In this document: in pieces, positions 18,635 to 26,124 of the stretch | How positions within the stretch are numbered: position 1 is the first letter of the stretch | How the letters are laid out: each line of letters opens with the position of its first letter | DNA from: Gardnerella greenwoodii 00703Dmash | Lineage (GTDB): Bacteria; Actinomycetota; Actinomycetes; Actinomycetales; Bifidobacteriaceae | Direction of reading: 5' to 3' | DNA: 64,000 nt | Assembly (NCBI RefSeq): GCF_000263635.1 | Contig: NZ_ADEV01000006.1 | Location: 29,953-93,952, forward strand | Position numbers and translations under genes: made by a program | Notes under the pieces: generated by a model | What the model was told of the DNA's origin: nothing | Seen by the model: the letters and a program-made list of their open reading frames with translations, nothing else | Database searches by the model: none

Positions 18635-19705
18635 CTAGAAGCGAGCAGGATTGCAGCTTTCCAAGAAGCCCTTTTCCTTCTCAGTCAACTCTTGCTCAAG
18701 AACAAGCTTTGTAGTCAAAGAAGAACCCAAAGCGGTGAGCAAAATACCGTGACGGAAGTAACCAGTGGAAATCGTAGTGTGCGTCTTAGGATCAATACCA
18801 ATGAATGGCAAATCATCTGGAGTTCCTGGGCGGCCGCCAGCGGTAACCTCAGTAATCGAGCATTCCTGAATGCCAGGAAGCACGCTTGCAGCATCGCGAA
18901 GTAAGTCGAGTACGCCACCGACCTTTGGAATATCGCGGTCGTCTTCACGAGAAGTAGCGCCAAGCACGAGCTCGCCTGTTTCCTTAGCGCGAGGCACCAA
19001 ATAAACTGGACGATCATGCACAAATCCACGAACCACAGAGCTCAAAATTGGGCGCAAAGGCTCTGGAATAGTCATACGAATCATATCGCCCCACACAGCG
19101 CGAAGCTTAAGCTGAGGAAGCATATCCTTAGCACCCAAGCCGGATGCCAAAACTGTGTCTGGACCCAAATCGTCTGGAGTGCTTGCGCGTCGCTCAATAA
19201 CAACACCACGCTTTTCGAGTGCATCAATCATTGCTGCAGTGAAAAGACGAGGATTGATTTGATGGTCGTCCGGCACGCTTACAGCGCCAGCAATAGTTGG
19301 CGAAAGAGCAGGCTCAATCTCACGAAGCTTACTCACAGAAATATGCTCAGCTCTACGACCGTAACGATGCTGCAAGTTTAGCAACTCGTTTACGTGCTCG
19401 TTATCTGCAGCGTCACCACCGATTACGTAAGATCCACACTCTAAGTAACCGGTTGGCTTATCGGTGTACTTTGCAACCGAATCAACCAATTCCTTATACA
19501 TAGTTGCAGACTCAAACATAAGCGGATACAACGCTTCTTGCTGATATTGCATTTCTGCGGTAGGAGCTAACATGCCGGCAGCATGGTGAGAAGCGCCCGA
19601 GACTGGATCTGGATCAATTATGCTAACTTTTACGCCAGCTTCCGTAAGTCTCCACGCTGTTGCTAAACCAATAATACCTGCACCAATAATACGAATATTT
19701 CGCAT
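18635..19705 (-). CDS. thiO: Glycine oxidase ThiO
   Basis: An FAD-dependent amino-acid oxidase that makes dehydroglycine from glycine for thiazole synthesis. The N-terminal dinucleotide-binding motif is IRIIGAGIIGLATAWRLTEA, then SGASHHAAGMLAP. The C-terminal GGRPGTPDDLPFIG and TGYFRHGILL are typical of this family. Its presence implies the oxygen-using (Bacillus-type) dehydroglycine route rather than ThiH. The start is just inside the downstream edge of the TPP riboswitch, whose GGAAGGAG supplies the ribosome-binding site. Confidence 0.95.
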   Translation of the reverse strand: MRNIRIIGAGIIGLATAWRLTEAGVKVSIIDPDPVSGASHHAAGMLAPTAEMQYQQEALYPLMFESATMYKELVDSVAKYTDKPTGYLECGSYVIGGDAADNEHVNELLNLQHRYGRRAEHISVSKLREIEPALSPTIAGAVSVPDDHQINPRLFTAAMIDALEKRGVVIERRASTPDDLGPDTVLASGLGAKDMLPQLKLRAVWGDMIRMTIPEPLRPILSSVVRGFVHDRPVYLVPRAKETGELVLGATSREDDRDIPKVGGVLDLLRDAASVLPGIQECSITEVTAGGRPGTPDDLPFIGIDPKTHTTISTGYFRHGILLTALGSSLTTKLVLEQELTEKEKGFLESCNPARF

Positions 19706-19710
19706 AATAC

Positions 19711-19796
19711 TCCTTCCCTACGGCGGCATTACCCGCATCAGGTTTACGGTCGGCTTTCGCCCTCTCAGCCTGTATAGAACAAGCTCCCGCGTTTCG
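19711..19796 (-). promoter_or_regulatory. TPP riboswitch (THI element)
   Basis: The minus strand shows the hallmark elements: a 5' GGGAGC, then the pyrimidine-sensing GCTGAGAGGG, a GACCG stem, and ACCTGATGCGGGTAATGCC, followed by GGGAAGGAG and the thiO start. Because the ribosome-binding site is embedded in the 3' end of the aptamer region, thiamine pyrophosphate probably shuts off translation by hiding it. It controls the whole thiO-thiS-thiG-thiF operon. Confidence 0.96.
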
Positions 19797-19829
19797 TAGC
19801 TTTGACTTTCAAAACTGCGATTGTAAAGC

Positions 19830-19859
19830 TGTAATATTGCCAACTTTAGCGATATTACA
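19830..19859. repeat. Inverted repeat upstream of the TPP riboswitch
   Basis: TGTAATAT and ATATTACA form a perfect 8-bp inverted repeat 34 bases upstream of the riboswitch, in the region where the thi promoter should lie. It may be an operator or part of the promoter; no clear -35/-10 pair could be fixed. Confidence 0.4.
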
Positions 19860-19980
19860 AACGCTACAGATAGACGTAACGAAAATATGTGAGCTTCGTC
19901 ATACTACCGTGCAGCATTTTAGCACTTTTGTGAAAAATTGGTTAATTGAGACGGCATGTCAAATCGCAAAACTAAGCAAT

Positions 19981-20069
19981 TTCGTTACTGACGCAGATTG
20001 CGTTCTGCGTTAGTAACGAATAATGCCGTTTTTTCGTTACTAGCGCAGATTGCACACTGCGTGCGTAAC
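19981..20069. repeat. Two related hairpins built on TTCGTTACT
   Basis: 19981-20020 is an almost perfect palindrome: TTCGTTACT, a base, ACGCA, then TGCGT, a base, AGTAACGAA. 20032-20069 repeats its left half (TTCGTTACTAGCGCAGATTG) and ends CTGCGTGCGTAAC, giving a decayed second copy. No coding frame covers them. Bidirectional terminator or a small dispersed palindromic element are the options. Confidence 0.6.
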
Positions 20070-20117
20070 TTATATCACGTTTGGAGGGTTTGAGGATACA
20101 TTTCGCTCCAAACGTGC

Positions 20118-20268
20118 GCGACGACCTGCTTTCGCGCAGCATTTCGCGCGCGAAAGCAACTCGGAGCGTGAGCTTGCTCAAGTTGAAAGCACGGTGTGCT
20201 TTCAACGCAAGCTCAGTAGCGAGCGCGTTAACCGCGCGAGCGTTCTTTCGTGCGGCAGCAGCACGAAA
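20118..20268. repeat. Series of three perfect hairpins downstream of the FIVAR gene
   Basis: Hairpin A pairs TGCTTTCGCGC (20127-20137) with GCGCGAAAGCA (20148-20158), 11 bp. Hairpin B pairs GAGCTTGC plus TTGAAAGCAC (20170-20192) with GTGCTTTCAA plus GCAAGCTC (20196-20214). Hairpin C pairs TTTCGTGC (20246-20253) with GCACGAAA (20261-20268). With the terminator beside them they form four consecutive stem-loops in the gap after the surface-protein gene. An 18-base core at 20118-20135 recurs with one mismatch at 63577-63594. Confidence 0.6.
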
Positions 20269-20270
20269 AA

Positions 20271-20308
20271 ATCCCTCGCGGATTATCAGAGGATAACCTG
20301 CGAGGGAT
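20271..20308 (-). terminator. Rho-independent terminator of the FIVAR surface protein gene
   Basis: On the minus strand ATCCCTCGC and GCGAGGGAT form a 9-bp stem followed directly by TTTTTT. It starts 20 bases after the stop codon of the surface-protein gene. Confidence 0.85.
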
Positions 20309-20327
20309 CTGTTAGTTATGCGTAAGG

Positions 20328-23300
20328 TTACTCGTTAGAGTGCTTGCGACGGCGAGAAGCCACGCCTGCAGCACCAAGACCAGCGAAGATTGCAGCAAAT
20401 CCTGCAAACAAGCCGGTTGCAGCACCAGTCTTAGCAATCTTATGACCAGATGCGCCACTCAAACTATTAAGCAACGCAGCCTTAGCCGCCTGAAGCTTCC
20501 TCAAAGCCGCATCAACCTGAGCCTGCGTAGCATTAGGATCGTTAAGAACGCTACGAGCCTCTGAAAGCGCATCAAAGTAAGCATTCGCATCAGCAGAGTT
20601 TGCGTTACCAGCATTAATATTTTCAGCTTCTGCAACTTCTGCGCGCAAAGCAGACTTATCTGCAGATCCATTGGAAGAATCGCCTAAACCGTCAGAGTCG
20701 TAGAAGTGACCATAACCATTGCCGTAGCCATATCCGAAGCCATTTTCTGAATCAGAGCCAAAATCAGCACCGGATTCAGAGCCACTTCCATTCCCTCCAC
20801 GACCGAATGGATTATTAATCTTATTCTTAGCTGCAGCAAGCCTCTTCAAAGCAGCATCAACCTCAGCCTGAGTTGCATTAGGATCCTTAAGCACTCTGTT
20901 AGCCTCAGCCAAAGCTTTCTCATACTCGTCAATATCATCCCTACTACCGATTATGAAGTACGGCGACTTACGGAAGTCAGCGTCACTGTCAGCCTCATCC
21001 TTAAGCTTAGACTTATCAGTCTTATTAGAATCGGCAATCTTCTTCTTAGCCTCTTGAAGCCTCTTCAAAGCCGCATCAACAGCTGACTGGCTAGCAGAGG
21101 AGTCATTTAGCACGGAATTAGCTTCATTTAAAGCATTCGTGTAATTTTCAAGATCTTTCTTCGCATCCTCGTCTGCAGGAGTTGCGTTAGCCTTAGCTTC
21201 AGCATTCTTATACTCCGCAGATTCATTGAACTTTGGAGTTATTATGTTGCCGTCAGAATCCTTACCTTCTACTTCGTTTCGAAGCTTAGATTTATCTGTA
21301 CTAAACTGGCTGATAGCTTTCTTGGCATCCTGCAAGGCCTTCAAAGCGTCATCAACCTGCTTTTGCGTAGCGTTTGTATCGCTTAGAACCTTATTTGCGT
21401 CTTCTAGAGCCTTTGTATACGCAGTAGCAGCAGCAGAACCAGCAGCATTATTAAACTCTGGAGTATCTTCGAACTTCGGAGTAATTACTTTGCCGTCTTT
21501 ATCTTTACCGTCAACCTCATTCTGCAATGAAGACTTATCTGTGTTGAACTGCGGATCGTTTTCAATGTCGGACTTTGCTTTCTTCAACGCCGCAAGAGCA
21601 TCGTCAACTTCTTGCTGAGTTGGGTGCTTGCTAAGCGTTTGATCTTCTGCGTTATTTACAAGTTCGCGCGCTTTCTTTAATGCCGCATTGTAAGCATCAA
21701 GCTTATCTTTTGCATCCTTGTATGCAAGAGAATCTTGATTGCCTTTAAGCTTTTCAAGAAGATATTTTGCATTGTTAATCTGAAGATTGTGCTCAAACTT
21801 ATCAGCAGCAGGTTCATCGGTTGCACCTTCTGCCTGAGACTTTTCAGTTTCAGCCTTAAGATCTGCAGAATTGGTCTTATATACATCAAGCCCTGTTCGA
21901 GCCGCTTCAAGTGCAGCAAGAGCATCATTTACCTGCGCTTGTGTTGGCCTTTCTTCCGCAGGAGTATTAGCATCCTTACTCTTTGCAAGCAATTCATTAG
22001 CTTTAGCAAGTGCAGAATCGTACGCTGTCTTTGCTGCGGCAGCTGCGTTATTTCTATCCGCATCAGGAACAAGATTTCCAGAACCATCATTCTTCATAAA
22101 TTGCGGATTAGAAGCATTCCTATATGCGTCAGACGTGAGCGTTCCTTCGGATTTTGCACTACCATCTGCATTAAGTTCACCGTTCTTGCCAACACTTTCC
22201 TTAAGCTTAGCAAAATCAGTGTTGTATGCGTCCAAAGCCTTACGCGCTGTATCAAGATTCTTAAGCGCAGCATCTACTTCCACTTGCGTTGCGTCTTGCT
22301 TTGAAAGCACATTCTTAGCAGAGTTAAGAGCCTGGTCGTACGCTGTTTTAGCAGCAGAAGCCTGCGTGTTCTTTGAACCATCTGCATCGTTAAACACAGG
22401 GCTATCCGTGTTCTTATATTGAGGCAACTGCTTGGTGTCTGCATCTGCATCCACCGACTTGCGCAAATCATCCTTCTTGGTCGCGTAAGTAGAAAGTGCA
22501 GCGCGAGCGGCATCTAAGCGCTTAAGAGCTTCATCAACATCTTTCTGCAAAGCCTTGTTTTCAGGATGCTTTTGCACGCCGTTAAGGAATGTTGCAGAGC
22601 TTGGATCACCTGTGCCGTCCACAGAATCATCGATTACTTCTCCATTAGCATTCTTGTCTTTATCAACTTGATTTGCTAAAACTTTCTTTGCAGCAGCAAG
22701 CGCGGCAGTATACTCATCAACAATCTTCTTAGCTGCATCTACTTTAGCTTTTTCTTCCACTGTAAGCGACCCATCGCCTGCCTTACCAGCCAACGCTTTT
22801 GCATTCTTGTAAGCAGTTGTGTTTTGCGTTACATCATCTTGATCTGCAGAAGTTTGCAAAGCAGACGGTTTAGTTGCATAGGTTACAATAGCATCGCGCG
22901 CTTTGTCGAGCTTAGCTTTTGCAGCATCTATTTCTTGCTGAGAATACGTAGAAGTTCCAGCTTTAGCAGCATCAATCTTTTGCTTAATATTTTTAGCTTC
23001 CGCGTACGCATCGTTATACGCAACAAAGTCCTTACCAGCCTGCGTCTTTTTAGCAGCATCAGCTCCGTTTTGGCTTTCCTCATACGCATTAAAGTATGCA
23101 GGAAGCTTATTACCGCTGAAATTATTTGCAAGGGTCTGAATTAAGTCATAGCTATTTGTTTTAAGCTTATGCAAATTCTCTTCGGCTGTTTTAAGATTGT
23201 TGAGCGCCTCATCTACCTGCGCTTGCGTTGCCTTAGGATTATTAATAACTTCTTTTGCTTTTTGTAAAGCCTCATCGTACTTAGATGCGTACTGCTTAGC

Positions 23301-25421
23301 TTCTTCCTTATTTACACCTTCAGGAAGATTGTCATCAAAGTATTTGTTGTAAGTTCCATTCTTATAGAAAACGCTCTTTTTGTCACCGTCATGGTCATGA
23401 CTTTGCAAAACCTGCGCATCAAGAGCAGACTTATTCGTCGCCTTAGCATCAATTGCTTTCTTAGCATTCTTAAGATTTTCCAGCGCAAGATCAACTTCTG
23501 CTTGCGATGCATTCGGATCACCAAAAAGCTCTTGCGCTTTCTTTACAGCTTCATCGTAAGCTTGACGCTCAGAATCACTGGCATTCTGATATGCAGGATC
23601 AGCATTAGTAATACCCTGATTACCACCAGTATTAACCTTGGAGCTTTGAATTACTTCGCTCAACTTATCTTTATTGGTTTCAAAATCATCCAACGCCCTG
23701 CGCGCTTTATCAAGCTTCTCTTTGGCAGCGTTTACTTCTTTTTGCGTAGCATACTGGTTTTCTTTTACCTTATTAGCTTCTTCAAGAGCTTCATCGTACG
23801 CAGTTTTTGCCTGAGTAGCTCTGCCATTTTTATCGGTATCAAGCGAACCATCCGCTTTCTTAAATTTTGGATTAGCTACGTTCTTATACCTATCAGTTGC
23901 ATGCGTTCCAGTAGCGGCGCCCTGTGCTGTTGCAGCAGTTCCCTGATCCGTAATGTCTTTATTAAGATCTTTCTTATCTGTAGGATCACCGTTAAGCGCT
24001 TCATAAGCTTTATTTAGCTTAATAGCTGCGTTATCAATATCGGCTTTCTGCTGCTCTGTAAGATTCTCTTTAGCAGTATTTTCAACGCTCGTATACAAAG
24101 TATTAGCAGCGCTAAGCGCAGTATCGTAATTATTCCTCAAAGTATCCGACGCATTGTAATACTTTGACTTAGTTGGCACTTTCTTATCCCCAACTTGCGC
24201 AGTCGTATACTCATCAATCGACGCCTTCAACTTATCTTTATCATGCGAAGGCTGTGGCACAAACAGTAAGTTAATAGAGTTAACTGAGACTGCAAGCTTA
24301 AAATACGAATAATCGTACGGAGATAAATACAAATGAGCTGGGTATACTTTGCCACTCTTAGCAGCAAGCTTCATATGAGCATCATTGCCAAAATGATAAT
24401 CCTGTACATCTGAATTATGGTCATCTAAATTACGATCCGAATTATCAATTGCAGGATTACCATTCCAATACGGGCCGCTCATATTGCCCATCGTAAGCGA
24501 AGTTGTTGGGTTGTCCTGAGCATCGAGCAAATAGTGCATATTAGATCTTTGCCCTTTACCATTTCTGCCTTCGCTAGCAAGCGTCTCTCCGCCAATTATT
24601 GTACGCAAACCAGAGTTAGCGTCTTTTGGTGTTGCCTTCAAATATTTAATAACATCTTCCGTGCTGAATTTTTGCGCTTTAGTGGCATCGTAGCGGTAAA
24701 TAAGCGTATTATTGTCGCTACTCCAGCTAAAGCCTTCATCTGTGCTGCGACCATCCATTTGCTGCTTAGTCCACTCAAGTTTATAATCCTTGCGAATATC
24801 AACCGCACGCGTAAGCTTGCTATTCTTAATATTCGACGTAAACTGCACATACGCTTTGTCGGTTTTGATTGTAACGGTTATGGTATTTTCTGCCATACCG
24901 TTAGAAATACCTTCGTTTGCTTTACCGGTCCTAGTTAAATCACCACTGATTTTTGATTTAACTGTAATTGCACTACTGTAATTTTCGTATGTAAGACCAA
25001 GTTCATTATTATTTTTATTTGCTTTATACACAGCTTCCTTAATGTGATTAAATTCATCATTCGAGAAAGCGATTGGATTGTACACAGGAACGGCATCATC
25101 GCCAGAAGGAATAGCAATATTAGATTCGGCAATCTCTTTTATGATTGCATCATCCAAGTTAATTGTGTCCGTATAATCCTGGCCTGGAATTATTTGCCCA
25201 AAATTAATAACAATTTTCCTGTTATCGCCAAAAGTCACTTTATCAACGGGGACATTATTTGCTTTAGCTACACGCTTCCTAATCTCAAGTTTTTCAGAAT
25301 CAGTCAAATGCTCAGGATCTTTGATTACTGGCTTATCAAAATTAAGATCAGTATTTGGGAATATTGGCGGCATTGGGTAATCTTCATCATCCCCATCGTC
25401 AGTATTAGTAGCCAACAGCAT
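20328..25421 (-). CDS. Giant FIVAR-repeat cell-wall-anchored surface protein, body (out of frame with its signal peptide)
   Basis: A 1697-residue frame, open as far up as 25616. An N-terminal Lys/Glu/Thr-rich spacer leads to a beta-rich region, then about 12-13 helical FIVAR-type repeats of roughly 70-100 residues, each carrying a motif like NATQAQVDAALKNLKTAK. A Gly/Ser/Tyr-rich segment interrupts them before the last repeat. The C-terminus is a sorting signal: KIAKTG (an LPXTG-like variant), a hydrophobic span, and SRRRKHSNE. FIVAR proteins commonly mediate adhesion. No signal peptide is in this frame: it lies upstream at 25562-25912 in another frame, across an 8-base G tract. With nine (or six) Gs the two join into one protein (1861 residues with nine). 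ATG 25421 is only the first ATG of the body, not a convincing natural start. Confidence 0.85.
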   Translation of the reverse strand: MLLATNTDDGDDEDYPMPPIFPNTDLNFDKPVIKDPEHLTDSEKLEIRKRVAKANNVPVDKVTFGDNRKIVINFGQIIPGQDYTDTINLDDAIIKEIAESNIAIPSGDDAVPVYNPIAFSNDEFNHIKEAVYKANKNNNELGLTYENYSSAITVKSKISGDLTRTGKANEGISNGMAENTITVTIKTDKAYVQFTSNIKNSKLTRAVDIRKDYKLEWTKQQMDGRSTDEGFSWSSDNNTLIYRYDATKAQKFSTEDVIKYLKATPKDANSGLRTIIGGETLASEGRNGKGQRSNMHYLLDAQDNPTTSLTMGNMSGPYWNGNPAIDNSDRNLDDHNSDVQDYHFGNDAHMKLAAKSGKVYPAHLYLSPYDYSYFKLAVSVNSINLLFVPQPSHDKDKLKASIDEYTTAQVGDKKVPTKSKYYNASDTLRNNYDTALSAANTLYTSVENTAKENLTEQQKADIDNAAIKLNKAYEALNGDPTDKKDLNKDITDQGTAATAQGAATGTHATDRYKNVANPKFKKADGSLDTDKNGRATQAKTAYDEALEEANKVKENQYATQKEVNAAKEKLDKARRALDDFETNKDKLSEVIQSSKVNTGGNQGITNADPAYQNASDSERQAYDEAVKKAQELFGDPNASQAEVDLALENLKNAKKAIDAKATNKSALDAQVLQSHDHDGDKKSVFYKNGTYNKYFDDNLPEGVNKEEAKQYASKYDEALQKAKEVINNPKATQAQVDEALNNLKTAEENLHKLKTNSYDLIQTLANNFSGNKLPAYFNAYEESQNGADAAKKTQAGKDFVAYNDAYAEAKNIKQKIDAAKAGTSTYSQQEIDAAKAKLDKARDAIVTYATKPSALQTSADQDDVTQNTTAYKNAKALAGKAGDGSLTVEEKAKVDAAKKIVDEYTAALAAAKKVLANQVDKDKNANGEVIDDSVDGTGDPSSATFLNGVQKHPENKALQKDVDEALKRLDAARAALSTYATKKDDLRKSVDADADTKQLPQYKNTDSPVFNDADGSKNTQASAAKTAYDQALNSAKNVLSKQDATQVEVDAALKNLDTARKALDAYNTDFAKLKESVGKNGELNADGSAKSEGTLTSDAYRNASNPQFMKNDGSGNLVPDADRNNAAAAAKTAYDSALAKANELLAKSKDANTPAEERPTQAQVNDALAALEAARTGLDVYKTNSADLKAETEKSQAEGATDEPAADKFEHNLQINNAKYLLEKLKGNQDSLAYKDAKDKLDAYNAALKKARELVNNAEDQTLSKHPTQQEVDDALAALKKAKSDIENDPQFNTDKSSLQNEVDGKDKDGKVITPKFEDTPEFNNAAGSAAATAYTKALEDANKVLSDTNATQKQVDDALKALQDAKKAISQFSTDKSKLRNEVEGKDSDGNIITPKFNESAEYKNAEAKANATPADEDAKKDLENYTNALNEANSVLNDSSASQSAVDAALKRLQEAKKKIADSNKTDKSKLKDEADSDADFRKSPYFIIGSRDDIDEYEKALAEANRVLKDPNATQAEVDAALKRLAAAKNKINNPFGRGGNGSGSESGADFGSDSENGFGYGYGNGYGHFYDSDGLGDSSNGSADKSALRAEVAEAENINAGNANSADANAYFDALSEARSVLNDPNATQAQVDAALRKLQAAKAALLNSLSGASGHKIAKTGAATGLFAGFAAIFAGLGAAGVASRRRKHSNE

Positions 25422-25561
25422 AAATGGCGAAGCTGCGGATTTTAGCTTAGGCTGCTCTGCCTCGGCTTTATTTGCATTAGGCTGATTATCTTCAGTTTTC
25501 TTTACTTTATCTTGCTTTTCTTCAGTTTGCTTTACTTGAGTCTTTTCTACTTCAGGCTTCT

Positions 25562-25912
25562 CTACCTTAGTTTGCTTAACGTCCTTCTTAGAAGGCAGAC
25601 CCCCCCCATTTGGTTTTCAGGAGTTTCAGTCACATTTTTCTTCTGAACCTGCTTATCGTTAGCTTGTTGCGCATTCTTCTGTTGCTCGCCTTTTTGAGCA
25701 TCACTTTGAACAACCTGTGAATCTTTCACCTCTGCAGCTTTTGCAATATTCGCAGGAGTAATGCTAAAGGCTAACGCAGCACCGGCAAGCACTCCAGCAG
25801 CGCCTATAGTAAGCGCAGCCACTTTGCGTGTATTCACAGCTTTCGCAATAGCGCTGCTAACAGAAGCATCCAAGATTACCTTGCTCTCACGCTTTACAGA
25901 CTTTGAACCCAT
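25562..25912 (-). CDS. Signal-peptide part of the FIVAR surface protein, frameshifted at a G tract
   Basis: A 116-residue frame. A basic N-region (MGSKSVKRESK) is followed by a hydrophobic core (VAALTIGAAGVLAGAALAF) and a likely cleavage site at IAKAAE, then a Gln/Lys-rich mature start. After ETPENQM it enters the G tract, continues GGVCLLRRTLSKLR and stops. In the alternative frame the same tract leads into the body without a stop. As read, only a short secreted peptide would be made. Either this is a phase-variable gene in the OFF state or a homopolymer sequencing error. Confidence 0.8.
   Translation of the reverse strand: MGSKSVKRESKVILDASVSSAIAKAVNTRKVAALTIGAAGVLAGAALAFSITPANIAKAAEVKDSQVVQSDAQKGEQQKNAQQANDKQVQKKNVTETPENQMGGVCLLRRTLSKLR
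25600..25607 (-). repeat. Eight-base G tract (coding strand), candidate phase-variation switch
   Basis: A run of eight C on the plus strand lies between the signal-peptide frame and the body frame of the surface protein. Arithmetic: 25912 to 20328 is 5585 bases; adding one G gives 5586, exactly 1862 codons with no internal stop at the junction. Tracts of this kind slip during replication. Confidence 0.85.
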
Positions 25913-26097
25913 AATTCCTCCTCTTCAAAATGCACTTATGCTCTCTAGGCTTTAAATTATGCCTCGTACGCATTTAAAAATGCATCCAAATATGCGTAAA
26001 TGTATATTTCTGCATGAAGCAATCTTTTAGCGTATTTTATTGCGTCCATGCAGCCCGTTAATGATGAATTGTACCATTTCAAAGTCAATTTTCATAG

Positions 26098-26121
26098 GGT
26101 CTGTTTGCCAATAAACAGACC
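26098..26121 (-). terminator. Hairpin directly after the GH31 gene
   Basis: GGTCTGTTT and AAACAGACC form a 9-bp perfect stem with a six-base loop, starting four bases after the stop codon of the GH31 gene. No strong T-run follows, so efficiency is uncertain. Confidence 0.6.
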
Positions 26122-26124
26122 TAC

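Noticed and set aside
20328..25421. The FIVAR repeats as a CRISPR array or DNA satellite
   Set aside because: Repeat units are protein-level (about 70-100 residues, diverged) within one frame; spacing and sequence do not fit CRISPR.
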